DNA of 64,000 nt from G965216695 sp965216695 (GCA_965216695.1 OZ244212.1:2604001-2668000), one strand, 5' to 3'; positions 9,613 through 17,928 are shown, numbered from the stretch's first letter. Notes: generated by a model from the sequence alone, not told the origin. Made by a program: numbers and translations.

Positions 9613-9933
9613 CTATTTCTGTTCGCAGAAGAGCTCGTACAAGAGGGCGACGATGGCCCCTACATCTTTTTCAGCGATCGAATAGTAGACCGTCTGCGCT
9701 TCGCGACGAGATACCACCACGCCTTCGTGCCGCATTCGAGCAAGGTGTTGAGAGAGAGGTGATTGATTTATGCCAATCTCTTGCGCCAATTCTCCTACGG
9801 ACATTTCGCCCTGGTTCAGCTGACAGAGGATCATTAGCCTGTGCGGATGACTCAGCAGCTTCATCACACCGCTTGCACGCGCGGCATTTTCCTGCATCAA
9901 GTCGAGGTCCATTGCGGCTGTACTGCTGGCCAT
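9613..9933 (-). CDS. SqrR/BigR-like persulfide-sensing ArsR regulator
   Basis: A 106-residue ArsR-type repressor. The winged helix spans about residues 26-85, with recognition helix NQSPLSQHLARMRHEG. Two cysteines, C37 in HRLMILCQLN and C103 in LYELFCEQK, are 66 residues apart. This matches the pair that forms a tetrasulfide link in the persulfide sensors SqrR and BigR. In those systems persulfides release the repressor from sulfide-oxidation genes. It is divergent from the sox operon across an AT-rich 114-base gap, and upstream of norZ on its own strand. Control of both is therefore the simplest reading. The exact inducer is inference. Confidence 0.82.
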   Translation of the reverse strand: MASSTAAMDLDLMQENAARASGVMKLLSHPHRLMILCQLNQGEMSVGELAQEIGINQSPLSQHLARMRHEGVVVSRREAQTVYYSIAEKDVGAIVALLYELFCEQK

Positions 9934-9963
9934 ATCTGTAGTGCCTGAAATCTGAGTACTCTT

Positions 9964-9983
9964 ATATTCAACTTTTATAACAT
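9964..9983. promoter_or_regulatory. Candidate operator in the regulator-soxC gap
   Basis: ATATTC, 8 bases, TAACAT: an imperfect inverted repeat with the same 6-8-6 layout as the perfect ATATTA-N8-TAATAT repeat at 17929-17948. It lies between the divergent SqrR-like regulator and soxC, close to the regulator start. A binding site for that regulator is inference from position and shared form. Confidence 0.4.
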
Positions 9984-10020
9984 ATTAATCTAATAACCTA
10001 AGTTGCTATCGATATTCCGG

Positions 10021-10065
10021 TTGACATTAGTATATTAGATTGTTTATATGTACGAAATATATAAT
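10021..10065 (+). promoter_or_regulatory. Candidate sox operon promoter
   Basis: A consensus -35 (TTGACA, 10021-10026) is followed after 18 bases by TATATG (10045-10050); a second -10-like TATAAT sits at 10060-10065. The region is strikingly AT-rich compared with its surroundings. If the first promoter is used, the ATG at 10048 lies inside the -10 region and soxC must start further in. Confidence 0.45.
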
Positions 10066-11412
10066 ATACAAACTCTGAGTACAGTCAAACGTGATTTGGG
10101 GCCGGATTTGAGACCTAGAGATCTGGATCAACTGATCAACTCGGTTGCCGAGTCGGGCGGTCGGTTGAAAGGAATAGAACGTCGTCGCTTCTTGAAGAAC
10201 GGAGCCTTACTCGTTGGCGCCTCCGCCGTTGCGGGTTCAAGCGCCACAGCCGACGTTGGCGTACCGCCAAACGTGCCGCCATGGACAAAGCGCCTCGGCC
10301 GGGGTGTTGTGAGCCATCCCTACGGTAGTCCTTCGCCACACGAAGCTCATGTAAAACGGCGCACAGTCGAGTGGCTTACTGCAGACCACATAGCCAGCAT
10401 CAGCTTTACGCCGCTCGCGGACCTGAGCGGCATCATTACGCCGAGCGGCGTTGTGTTTGAACGCTACCATGCGGGTGTGCCTGAAATTCCGCCTGATCAA
10501 CATCGTTTGATGATTCACGGGCTGGTTGACAGGCCGATCATCCTTTCTATGGATGAGCTGATGCGCTTCCCGTCCGAAAGCATGATTCGATTTCTGGAGT
10601 GCCCTGCAAATGGCGGTATGGAATGGCGTGGCGCGCAGATGGACAAGCTGCAGTTCAGTCACGGCATGTTGGCCTGCTGCGAGTGGACGGGTGTTCGCCT
10701 GTCAACGTTGCTTGAAGAGGTAGGCATCGAGAAAGACGCAGCCTGGATCCTGGCCGAAGGGGCGGATGGATCGCACATGAGTCGTTCCATTCCCATCGAA
10801 AAAGCATTCGATGACGCACTGGTGGTCTACGCCCAGAATGGGGAGATGCTGCGCCCGGAACAGGGTTATCCACTTAGGCTGATTAACCCGGGTTGGGAAG
10901 GCAACACCTGTGTGAAGTGGTTGCGCCGCCTCGAAATCGGCGACAAACCTTGGCATCACCGAGAGGAAACGTCGAAATATACAGATCTTATGGCAGACGG
11001 TACGTCGCGAGAATTCACGTTCGTTCAAGAGTGCAACTCCGTGGTTACTTCTCCTTCTCCGGAAAAGCCGTTTGCAAAAAAAGGCAAGTACATGATCCAA
11101 GGGCTGGCTTGGTCTGGACGTGGAAAGGTAAAGCACGTCGATATCTCCGTTGATGGCGGGAGAGCCTGGCGGGAAGCACGATTTACCAGCGAAGTCCTCC
11201 CCAAAGCACTGACCCGGTTTGCGCTCGAGTGGGAGTGGGACGGTAGCGAAGCGCTGATTCAATCGCGTGCAGTGGATGAAACGGGCTATGTACAGCCCAC
11301 CTACCGACAGCTCCGAGCAGCACGGGGCACCAACTCGATCTATCACAAAAACGCGATTCACACCTGGCGCTTGTTACCCAACGGGATGGTCAACAATGTG
11401 CAGATCTCTTAG
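10048..11412 (+). CDS. soxC: Sulfane dehydrogenase SoxC (molybdenum subunit)
   Basis: A 454-residue Tat-exported sulfite-oxidase-type molybdoprotein. A twin-arginine signal (ERRRFLKNGALLVGASAVAG, near residue 44) precedes the Moco domain. FLECPANGGMEWRG near residue 183 carries the Mo-ligating cysteine C185. A C-terminal dimerisation domain (KHVDISVDGGRAWREARF) follows. With SoxD it removes six electrons from the sulfane sulfur bound to SoxYZ. The annotated ATG gives a long 43-residue leader before the RR motif and sits in a promoter-like AT-rich stretch; a downstream TTG may be the real start. First gene of the first sox operon; soxD starts inside its 3' end. Confidence 0.93.
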   Translation: MYEIYNIQTLSTVKRDLGPDLRPRDLDQLINSVAESGGRLKGIERRRFLKNGALLVGASAVAGSSATADVGVPPNVPPWTKRLGRGVVSHPYGSPSPHEAHVKRRTVEWLTADHIASISFTPLADLSGIITPSGVVFERYHAGVPEIPPDQHRLMIHGLVDRPIILSMDELMRFPSESMIRFLECPANGGMEWRGAQMDKLQFSHGMLACCEWTGVRLSTLLEEVGIEKDAAWILAEGADGSHMSRSIPIEKAFDDALVVYAQNGEMLRPEQGYPLRLINPGWEGNTCVKWLRRLEIGDKPWHHREETSKYTDLMADGTSREFTFVQECNSVVTSPSPEKPFAKKGKYMIQGLAWSGRGKVKHVDISVDGGRAWREARFTSEVLPKALTRFALEWEWDGSEALIQSRAVDETGYVQPTYRQLRAARGTNSIYHKNAIHTWRLLPNGMVNNVQIS

Positions 11413-12370
11413 ATCAGTTGTTGGTGTGCTCATTCTTGCGGGCTGTGGCCAATCAGGCTCGCAGGCTCCAATCACGGATCAAGTCGCCGGCGCGGCAACG
11501 AACGGAAGCTATAAGGGAGATCGTGTAGGTCACTGGGGCATTGGCGCCACAGCGAGTGCAGAACAGATTGCTGGATGGGACATAGATATAAGACCGGATG
11601 GACAGGGACTGCCGCCCGGTAGTGGATCGGTTGAAGATGGTGAGTGGCTCTATGAAGAGCAATGTGCCGAATGTCATGGATCCTTTGGCGAAGGCGTTGG
11701 CCGTTATCCTGTTCTAGCAGGTGGGGGTGGTTCCTTGGCAGATGATCGCCCGACGAAAACCGTAGGAAGCTACTGGCCCTACGCCAGTACACTCTACGAT
11801 TACATCTATAGGGCCATGCCATTCGCCAAACCGGAATCGCTCTCCCATGATGAAACGTACGCACTCACCGCATACGTTCTATATCTCAACGATCTGGTAG
11901 ACGATGACTTTGTCGTAACCGATGCCAACTTGGCTTCAATACGGCTACCGAACGAGCCCAACTTTACTCCGGATCCCCGTCCTGATGTGGCCAACGAGCG
12001 ATGCATGAAGGACTGCCGGGCAGGAGCTGACATTGTTTTTCACTCGGAAGTCGCTCCCGAAGTAGTGGACGATTCGGAAGAGCAGAAAGCCGCCGAACGT
12101 CAGGTGGCAGTTGCGGCGCACCCCGGACAGGCGCACTACGAACAGTACTGCAGCATCTGTCACAAAGTGGGTGTTGGTGGCGCGCCGGTTGTGGGCGACG
12201 TGGAAGGCTGGAAGGATCGAATAGACGCGGGGACGGAGTTGTTGATCAGGAATGCCATCGACGGAATCTCGTCGGAAGCGGGCGTTATGCCGCCAAAGGG
12301 CGGATTTGTGCATCTGTCGGATGAGGAAGTCTCTGCTGCAGTCGAGTACATGGTTGAGGAGTCTTCGTAA
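11396..12370 (+). CDS. soxD: Sulfur dehydrogenase cytochrome subunit SoxD
   Basis: A 324-residue periplasmic diheme cytochrome c, electron acceptor of SoxC. It begins MCRSLRSVVGVLILAGCG, a lipoprotein signal with lipobox LAGC, so it is probably membrane-anchored. The first heme site is CAECH in a typical SoxD domain (SYWPYASTLYDYIYRAMPF, NDLVDDDFVVTDANLASIRLPN). The second, CSICH near residue 254, lies in a cytochrome c5-like domain. The start overlaps soxC by 17 bases, and the stop codon overlaps the soxX start (TAATG). The lipoprotein form is less usual than soluble SoxD. Confidence 0.9.
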   Translation: MCRSLRSVVGVLILAGCGQSGSQAPITDQVAGAATNGSYKGDRVGHWGIGATASAEQIAGWDIDIRPDGQGLPPGSGSVEDGEWLYEEQCAECHGSFGEGVGRYPVLAGGGGSLADDRPTKTVGSYWPYASTLYDYIYRAMPFAKPESLSHDETYALTAYVLYLNDLVDDDFVVTDANLASIRLPNEPNFTPDPRPDVANERCMKDCRAGADIVFHSEVAPEVVDDSEEQKAAERQVAVAAHPGQAHYEQYCSICHKVGVGGAPVVGDVEGWKDRIDAGTELLIRNAIDGISSEAGVMPPKGGFVHLSDEEVSAAVEYMVEESS

Positions 12371-12705
12371 TGAACCGAATCTGGCTGCCCTGGATGCTCG
12401 CCGTGTGCATGTCGCCCACCGTGTGGGCCGATGACAAGCTGGCAAGGGGCAAGGAGATCGCCTTCGATCGAAACAAAGGTAATTGCCTTGCTTGTCATAT
12501 GATGGATGACGGGGAGCTGCCAGGAAACTCCGCGCCACCATTGTTGCAGATGAAGGTAAGGTTTCCAGACCGTGATGTTTTGCGCATGCAGATCTGGGAT
12601 GCACTGACTCGCAACCCGAGATCCGTGATGCCTCCTTACGGACGCCACCGAATTCTTACCGAAGAGGAGATTGATCTTGTGGTGGACTACGTCCACTCAC
12701 TTTGA
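12370..12705 (+). CDS. soxX: Thiosulfate-oxidising cytochrome SoxX (monoheme)
   Basis: A 111-residue periplasmic cytochrome c with a signal peptide ending near AVCMSPTVWA and one heme motif CLACH near residue 39. The SoxX hallmark GELPGNSAPPLLQMKVRFPD and the distal Met region SVMPPYGRHRIL are present. SoxX accepts electrons when SoxA joins thiosulfate to the SoxY cysteine. It is short and monoheme, as in SoxXAK systems. Its TAATG junction with soxD implies coupling. soxY follows after 10 bases. Confidence 0.9.
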   Translation: MNRIWLPWMLAVCMSPTVWADDKLARGKEIAFDRNKGNCLACHMMDDGELPGNSAPPLLQMKVRFPDRDVLRMQIWDALTRNPRSVMPPYGRHRILTEEEIDLVVDYVHSL

Positions 12706-12715
12706 AGGAGAACCG

Positions 12716-13165
12716 ATGAACAGAAGAAACTGGATTAAGTCAGTGGGTTTCATGGGAGGGATTGCTGCACTGGCAGCGACCCCTATGCGGCTCCTTGCAA
12801 ACATCCGAGACGGCTTCCAGGCGGAGTCGGTATCGGATGCTGAAAAGCTGATTAATGGCGATCTGCCAATCGAGGAAAGCGATGCCATAGCCTTCAAGAT
12901 CCCCGACATCGCTGAAAATGGCGCGGTGGTGCCGGTCAGCGTTTCGACAGATGTGGAAGGTGTGAAGTCGATCAGCGTTGTCATTGAGAACAACCCGAAC
13001 CCGCTCACATGCCGGTTTGAGGTCTCGCCAGACGTGCTTGCTGACGTATCAACGCGGGTCAAAATGGGTGAGAGCTCGCAGGTGCGCGTCTATGTAGAAA
13101 CGCCAAACAAGGTTCTCACGACTGCGAAAGAGGTCAAAGTTACCATTGGGGGTTGCGGAGGTTGA
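12716..13165 (+). CDS. soxY: Sulfur carrier subunit SoxY
   Basis: A 149-residue periplasmic carrier exported by a Tat-like signal (MNRRNWIKSVGFMGG). It ends with VKVTIGGCGG, the canonical swinging arm whose cysteine bears the sulfur intermediate. The Ig-like SoxY core includes DAIAFKIPDIAENGAVVPVSV near residue 55. It works as a dimer with SoxZ. The ATG at 12716 has a good AAGGAG ribosome site. The codons for the tail also supply the GGAGG ribosome site for soxZ, 2 bases downstream. Contrast it with the altered tail of the second SoxY in this window. Confidence 0.95.
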   Translation: MNRRNWIKSVGFMGGIAALAATPMRLLANIRDGFQAESVSDAEKLINGDLPIEESDAIAFKIPDIAENGAVVPVSVSTDVEGVKSISVVIENNPNPLTCRFEVSPDVLADVSTRVKMGESSQVRVYVETPNKVLTTAKEVKVTIGGCGG

Positions 13166-13167
13166 GC

Positions 13168-13479
13168 ATGGCCGAAAAGATCAAAATCAGAGGTAAAGTT
13201 AAAGGTGATGTGGCTGAGATCAAATCGCTTATGCCGCATCCAATGGAAACAGGAACGAGAAGAACGCCTGAAGGCGAGTTGATTCCAGCGCACTTCATTG
13301 AAACGGTCACTTGCTTCAAGAACGATGTGCAGGTTATGCAGGCCCACTGGGGACCGGCCGTTTCGAAGAACCCGTTTTTCGCCTTCAAGGTAAAGAACAG
13401 CAAGGCTGGCGATACGATAAAAGTTACGTGGCGAGACAACCTGGGTGAAGAAGGTATGGGCGAGCTGGTACTGAAATGA
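13168..13479 (+). CDS. soxZ: Sulfur carrier complex subunit SoxZ
   Basis: A 103-residue Ig-like protein that pairs with SoxY and is exported with it, as it has no signal of its own. The family block GDVAEIKSLMPHPMETGTRR near residue 13 and the terminal GDTIKVTWRDNLGEEG are clear. The ATG at 13168 (MAEKIKI) is preferred over an upstream in-frame start because GGAGG stands just before it. Its stop overlaps the soxA start by 4 bases (ATGA). Confidence 0.95.
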   Translation: MAEKIKIRGKVKGDVAEIKSLMPHPMETGTRRTPEGELIPAHFIETVTCFKNDVQVMQAHWGPAVSKNPFFAFKVKNSKAGDTIKVTWRDNLGEEGMGELVLK

Positions 13480-14297
13480 TCTATCGACTTGCCGCAGTTC
13501 TATTGGTTGGCGTTATAGCGAATGGTGCTTTCGCCGACCCCGAAGCGGACCTTAAGGCATTCAGAGACTTCTATCAGAATCGCTTTTCCGGCGTTTCACT
13601 CGAAGCGCACAAGGACGGTGTCTACGCGATTGACGAAGCTGCGCGCGAGCAGTGGCTGGAGCTCGAAGAGTTCCCGCCCTACGAGATCGCGGTTGATGAA
13701 GGAGCCGATTATTTTGGTACCGCGTTTGGCGAAGGCGGCAGTTATTCAGAGTGCTTCGGTGAGGCGGGTGTAAAGCACAACTACCCGTTCTATGACAATG
13801 AACGGGCTCAGGTGGTCACGCTGGAGATGGCCATCAATCAGTGTCGAAACTCTCACGGCGCGGAAAGCCTGGCCTATGACAGCGCAGAGATGGCGGCGCT
13901 GGTGTCGTACATGGCGTATGAGTCTCGAGGACGCTCAGTAGATATGCAAACGCCGAGTACGAAAGGCGAGCTGGCCGCGTACGAAGATGGGAAACGCTTC
14001 TATCAATCTCGCAGAGGCAATCTCAATTTTGCCTGCAGTAGCTGTCATGTGCAGATTGTCGGCAACAAACTCCGAGCAGAAGTTTTGAGTGCCAGTCTCG
14101 GGCATGTCACGCATTGGCCTGTTTATCGGCTTAAGTGGCAAGAGATGGGTATTCTGCATAGACGATTCCAGGAGTGTAACTCTCAAGTTGGGGCGGAGCC
14201 TTTTGACCTGCAGAGCGAACCGTACAGAAACCTGGAGTACTTCCTAACCTACATGAGCACAGGATTAGAGTGGAATGGCCCGGCAAGTCGTAAATAG
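13476..14297 (+). CDS. soxA: L-cysteine S-thiosulfotransferase SoxA (monoheme)
   Basis: A 273-residue periplasmic cytochrome with a signal peptide ending near GAFA. It catalyses the oxidative joining of thiosulfate to SoxY. Only one heme motif is seen, CSSCH near residue 188. The N-terminal domain has lost its heme and keeps only isolated cysteines (YSECFGE, NQCRNSHG). The active-site cysteine ligand is in FQECNSQVGAEPF near residue 233. A monoheme SoxA beside a SoxK-like gene defines a SoxXAK-type system, unlike the diheme SoxA at 35014-35868. It overlaps soxZ by 4 bases and the next gene by 23. Confidence 0.93.
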   Translation: MIYRLAAVLLVGVIANGAFADPEADLKAFRDFYQNRFSGVSLEAHKDGVYAIDEAAREQWLELEEFPPYEIAVDEGADYFGTAFGEGGSYSECFGEAGVKHNYPFYDNERAQVVTLEMAINQCRNSHGAESLAYDSAEMAALVSYMAYESRGRSVDMQTPSTKGELAAYEDGKRFYQSRRGNLNFACSSCHVQIVGNKLRAEVLSASLGHVTHWPVYRLKWQEMGILHRRFQECNSQVGAEPFDLQSEPYRNLEYFLTYMSTGLEWNGPASRK

Positions 14298-14598
14298 CCT
14301 TACGCTGCTGGCGCTGCTAGCCCTCTTGAGTGTTGCTAGCTGCGCTTTTGCGGACAAGAACGGGTTGGCCGCCCGTATGGCGTTAGCTGAGTCGAAATAT
14401 CAGGAAGCGGTGGACGCCGGGTTTGCTTGGCGGGCAAATCGTTTAGCGCTTGAAGCGGCTCGCGTTTCGATGGACACCGGGAATGAGCAAGCCGCTGCGG
14501 CCATGATTGAAGAAGCCATTAAACTGGCTGACGCTTCGCTTGCGCAGGCTGCGCGTGAAGCAGAAGAGTGGGATACGCGCTTCCCATTCTCCCGCTAG
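14275..14598 (+). CDS. soxK: SoxXA-binding protein (SoxK-like)
   Basis: A 107-residue exported helical protein with a signal peptide (LTLLALLALLSVASCAFA). The mature part is almost wholly helical and alanine-rich (ESKYQEAVDAGFAWRANRLALEAARV). It looks like the SoxXA-binding protein SAXB/SoxK, which forms the third subunit with monoheme SoxA and SoxX. Position between soxA and soxB is exactly where soxK is usually found. Low-complexity helices make similarity weak on its own, so the call leans on context and on the single heme of SoxA. Confidence 0.72.
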   Translation: MARQVVNSLTLLALLALLSVASCAFADKNGLAARMALAESKYQEAVDAGFAWRANRLALEAARVSMDTGNEQAAAAMIEEAIKLADASLAQAAREAEEWDTRFPFSR

Positions 14599-14602
14599 CT
14601 CT

Positions 14603-16342
14603 ATGAATAGGCGGGAATTTCTTGATCTTCTCGTTAAGGCGTCGGTAACGGCCAGCGTGAGCGGATGTACATCTTTGGCGGGCGCAGGAGATGACTTTTA
14701 CCAAACTGGGCCGGGTGGAGACGCCCGCATTCTGCACATCACGGATACGCATGCTCAACTGAAACCGATCTACTTTCGAGAACCCAGCATAAACCTTGGC
14801 CTTGGTAACGCGTATGGCAAGTTGCCGCATCTGGTTGGGCGGAACCTGTTGGCTGAATTTCCGACGACCGATGCGCGAATGGTCCACGCGTTGACGTACC
14901 TGGACTTCTCTGAAGCCGCTGAACGGTTTGGAAAAGTGGGCGGTTTCGCACATCTTAAGACGCTGATTGACCGACTGCGCGACGATGCCGATGGCAATGC
15001 ACTCGTGCTCGATGGGGGAGACACCTGGCAAGGCTCAGGTACCGCCCTTTGGACCCGGGGCCAGGATATGGTTGGCGCGTGCAATCTTCTGGGCGTCGAT
15101 GTTATGACCGGGCATTGGGAGTTCACCTATCTCGAAGACGAAGTTCACAAGAATGTGAACGCCTTTGCGGGTGAATTCGTTTCGCAGAACACAAGGGCCA
15201 CTGAGGATGCCCTTTTCGAGGGTGTCGACGTCTATGACGATGACTCTGGCCATGTGTTCAAGCCCTATGCAATGAAGACGGTGGCCGGCAGACGAGTGGC
15301 GATTATCGGCCAGGCATTTCCGTATACGCCTATAGCGAATCCGCAACGATTTATCCCCAACTGGACTTTCGGTATCCGCGAGTCGGAGCTCCAGGAGCTT
15401 GTGAACGAAATCCGAGAAAACGAGCGTCCAGACGCTGTGGTGTTGCTTTCTCACAACGGCATGGATGTAGACTTGAAGCTGGCCTCGCGTGTATCCGGCA
15501 TGGATTTCATACTCGGGGGCCATACTCATGACGGCATCCCGCTGCCGGTAAGCGTAGCGAATGCTTCGGGTAAGACGATCGTTACGAATGCAGGGTCCAA
15601 CGGCAAATTCGTAGGCGTGCTCGACCTGGAGTTTGGTGCGCAAGGGGTGCGTGATTTTGAATATCGGTTGCTCCCGGTGTTTGCAAACCTGCTCGATCCA
15701 GACCCGGAAATGGATGCGTTGATTCGAAACGTTCGTTTGCCCTATGAAGCCGAGCTTTCGCAGAAGCTCGCGGAAACAGAGTCAACACTGTATCGACGGG
15801 GCAACTTCAACGGCTCATTTGATCAACTGATCTGCAATGCAATGATTGAGCAGCTGGATGCCGAGATCTCGTTGTCACCGGGTTTTCGTTGGGGTACGTC
15901 GATTCTGCCGGGTCAGTCGATCACCATGGAGCATGTACTGGATCAAACGGCGATGACCTATCCGGAAACCTATGTTCGAACCATGACGGGGCAGGAAATC
16001 AGGTTCATTCTGGAAAGTGTGTGCGATAACCTGTTCAACGCAGATCCATACTTGCAGCAAGGCGGTGACATGGTCAGGGTTGCGGGTCTGAACTACGCAT
16101 GCGCTCCCAATGAGGAACGCGGCAAACGCATATCTGAACTGAGATTAACCGATGGCTCTCTGTTGAACGCCTCGAAATCTTATCGTGTCGCCGGCTGGGC
16201 CACCGTTGGCGCTAAGTCCCCTGGCGCCCCGATCTGGGACGTGGTGGCAGACCATCTTCGGGACAAAAAAACCATCAACATACAGAAATTGAACGAGCCG
16301 CGGCTTATTGGGGTTGAAGGCAACCCCGGTATCGCGGCGTAA
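14603..16342 (+). CDS. soxB: Thiosulfohydrolase SoxB
   Basis: A 579-residue periplasmic dimanganese enzyme that hydrolyses the terminal sulfonate from SoxY-bound intermediates to give sulfate. A Tat-type leader (MNRREFLDLLVKAS) precedes the calcineurin-like metallophosphoesterase domain. ILHITDTHAQLKPIYFREPS near residue 42, LVLDGGDTWQGSG near residue 133, the SoxB-specific MTGHWEFTY near residue 166, and LLSHNGMD and LGGHTHD near residues 275-310 are visible. A 5'-nucleotidase C-terminal domain follows. ATG at 14603 is 4 bases after soxK. Full family length. Confidence 0.96.
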   Translation: MNRREFLDLLVKASVTASVSGCTSLAGAGDDFYQTGPGGDARILHITDTHAQLKPIYFREPSINLGLGNAYGKLPHLVGRNLLAEFPTTDARMVHALTYLDFSEAAERFGKVGGFAHLKTLIDRLRDDADGNALVLDGGDTWQGSGTALWTRGQDMVGACNLLGVDVMTGHWEFTYLEDEVHKNVNAFAGEFVSQNTRATEDALFEGVDVYDDDSGHVFKPYAMKTVAGRRVAIIGQAFPYTPIANPQRFIPNWTFGIRESELQELVNEIRENERPDAVVLLSHNGMDVDLKLASRVSGMDFILGGHTHDGIPLPVSVANASGKTIVTNAGSNGKFVGVLDLEFGAQGVRDFEYRLLPVFANLLDPDPEMDALIRNVRLPYEAELSQKLAETESTLYRRGNFNGSFDQLICNAMIEQLDAEISLSPGFRWGTSILPGQSITMEHVLDQTAMTYPETYVRTMTGQEIRFILESVCDNLFNADPYLQQGGDMVRVAGLNYACAPNEERGKRISELRLTDGSLLNASKSYRVAGWATVGAKSPGAPIWDVVADHLRDKKTINIQKLNEPRLIGVEGNPGIAA

Positions 16343-16354
16343 GACGGAGTGTCT

Positions 16355-16798
16355 ATGAAACCTCTGATAGCGGCGATATGTTTTTCATTTGGTGTCACGA
16401 GTTGGGCGCAGGAACCGCTCAATGAGGAAAAACCGTTCGCTGAAGCGTATGTCCTATTGCAGGTAAGTCAGGAAGATTCGTCGCGCTATGCGCTCGCGCT
16501 CGATATCGCCAATAATTTGAGCAAACACTACGGCGGTCAAGACCTTGTTGACATCCAAATAGTCGCCTTCGGCCCGGGTGTGGCAATGCTGTTTGACAAC
16601 GAAAACCCGAATGAGGAACGGGTAGCGAGCTTAATGGAGCATGGCGTCCGGTTTTATGTGTGCGGTAATACCATGGATACCATTGAGCGTCGCGATGGGA
16701 AGCGCCCCAGTATCCTTTCTGGAGTAAAAACCGTTCAGACCGGCGTTGCCTATATGATCGAGCAGATTAAACAGGGCTACGTTCATGTCCACCCGTAG
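16355..16798 (+). CDS. Exported DsrE/DsrF-like sulfur-relay protein
   Basis: A 147-residue protein with a signal peptide (about residues 1-18, ending VTSWA) and a DsrE-like domain. VDIQIVAFGPGVAMLFDNEN near residue 65 and VRFYVCGNTMDTI near residue 103 hold the usual single conserved cysteine. DsrE-family proteins bind or pass sulfane sulfur; exported ones are often linked to sox operons. The ATG at 16355 has a GGAG ribosome site, and the gene follows soxB by 12 bases, so it is probably the last gene of the operon. Its exact partner is unknown. Confidence 0.8.
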   Translation: MKPLIAAICFSFGVTSWAQEPLNEEKPFAEAYVLLQVSQEDSSRYALALDIANNLSKHYGGQDLVDIQIVAFGPGVAMLFDNENPNEERVASLMEHGVRFYVCGNTMDTIERRDGKRPSILSGVKTVQTGVAYMIEQIKQGYVHVHP

Positions 16799-16816
16799 CC
16801 CCCGGGTGGCGGCGCG

Positions 16817-17347
16817 TTAGTCGTATTGATCCTTGAGCACAAAGAAAGCCATGGAGATAAGCGCGATACTGAATGGGATCGCCAGATAGATTCCGTTGAC
16901 ACCCAACATCCCTTCCATTGTAAGCGCACCGAAGTTGGCGTTCGCGATCAGCGTGGCTTCGATAGCCGGATACGCCAACGAGAAGATGAACGCTCCGACG
17001 AGGGCGCCGAGTAATGTGAACATCGCATCCATTTTGCCCTCGGATGTGCCAACGACACAGGTACCAGGGCAGTAACCTGAAATGGCCCAACCGATCCCGA
17101 ATATCGCGCCGCCTATAGCGACGCCCCAGATGTAAGCGGGCTTTATCGACATGTTCGCCATGTTTCCAAGGTCCAGCAGGTACACACCCAGGCTACCCAC
17201 ACCGATGGCCGTCGCCATCAGTTTTATGATCCACATATCCTTGAGGAGCAACGTACCCATAATCCTGCGATAAGAGGTCGCACCGCCGAGGTATAAAATC
17301 GCGCCAAAAGCGCATCCAATCAGAAATCCAATGAGTAATGTGCTCAT
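16817..17347 (-). CDS. YeeE/YedE-family sulfur transporter, second half
   Basis: A 176-residue inner-membrane protein with about 5 membrane segments. The family signature GWAISGYCPGTCVVGTSEG near residue 85 carries the cysteines that, in the thiosulfate channel TsuA, hand sulfur compounds through the membrane. It is half the size of TsuA. The other half is encoded directly upstream, one base away, so the two likely form one unit, like the PmpA/PmpB pairs of BigR operons. It converges on the dsrE gene with 18 bases between stops. Confidence 0.85.
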   Translation of the reverse strand: MSTLLIGFLIGCAFGAILYLGGATSYRRIMGTLLLKDMWIIKLMATAIGVGSLGVYLLDLGNMANMSIKPAYIWGVAIGGAIFGIGWAISGYCPGTCVVGTSEGKMDAMFTLLGALVGAFIFSLAYPAIEATLIANANFGALTMEGMLGVNGIYLAIPFSIALISMAFFVLKDQYD

Positions 17348-17348
17348 G

Positions 17349-17885
17349 CTATGCCTCTCTGTTCCGGTACAGAAACTTGGCCATGAGAATAGCCGCGCCG
17401 AATGTCACGACCCCGAAAATGAACGAGCTCAGTGCGAGCTGAGAAATGCCACTGATCATGTGCCCACTGGTGCAACCACCTGCCAGTCGTGCGCCGAACA
17501 GCAGCATCACTCCTCCAGCAAACGAGGCAGCGTATCGCTTTGTGGGATCGTCTCCGAATTGCTGCGCCCACATTTGTGGCATTGAACCCTTGTCCTGCGC
17601 GGGTTGTTTGTTGCGGAAGATCAGTGCGCATGTGCCTCCGCCCACGAGCATTCCGAAAACGAGCATCCAGCCGTAACCTGGGCCCCAGTCGGTTTTTTCA
17701 CCGTACGTGGCCAAGTACTGATTGCTTTCCGCAAACTCTGGTGCGAGCCGATGCGCCACCATGGCATCAGTGACGACAAACTGGGTAGATACGCCCAGGG
17801 GTTTTACAAGTGCTGTGGCGAGTGTCAGGAGAAGCCCCAAGGCGATTCCGGCCACTTTCCACGAAACGATATAGTCTTTTTCCAC
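17349..17885 (-). CDS. YeeE/YedE-family sulfur transporter, first half
   Basis: A 178-residue inner-membrane protein. A first helix starts near residue 10 (VAGIALGLLLTLATAL), then WGPGYGWMLVFGMLVGGGTCALIF, then LLFGARLAGGCTSGHMISGISQ near residue 130, the conserved GGCTSGH cysteine motif of YeeE/YedE transporters. Together with the next gene it makes a full two-half transporter for thiosulfate or persulfide-like sulfur. GTG start with GGGGA upstream. It is divergent from the metallo-beta-lactamase-like gene across a 120-base AT-rich gap that holds a perfect inverted repeat. Confidence 0.85.
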   Translation of the reverse strand: MEKDYIVSWKVAGIALGLLLTLATALVKPLGVSTQFVVTDAMVAHRLAPEFAESNQYLATYGEKTDWGPGYGWMLVFGMLVGGGTCALIFRNKQPAQDKGSMPQMWAQQFGDDPTKRYAASFAGGVMLLFGARLAGGCTSGHMISGISQLALSSFIFGVVTFGAAILMAKFLYRNREA

Positions 17886-17928
17886 CGATTTCCCCGTGAG
17901 AAAGGCCTTTATACATTATCACTTTCAT

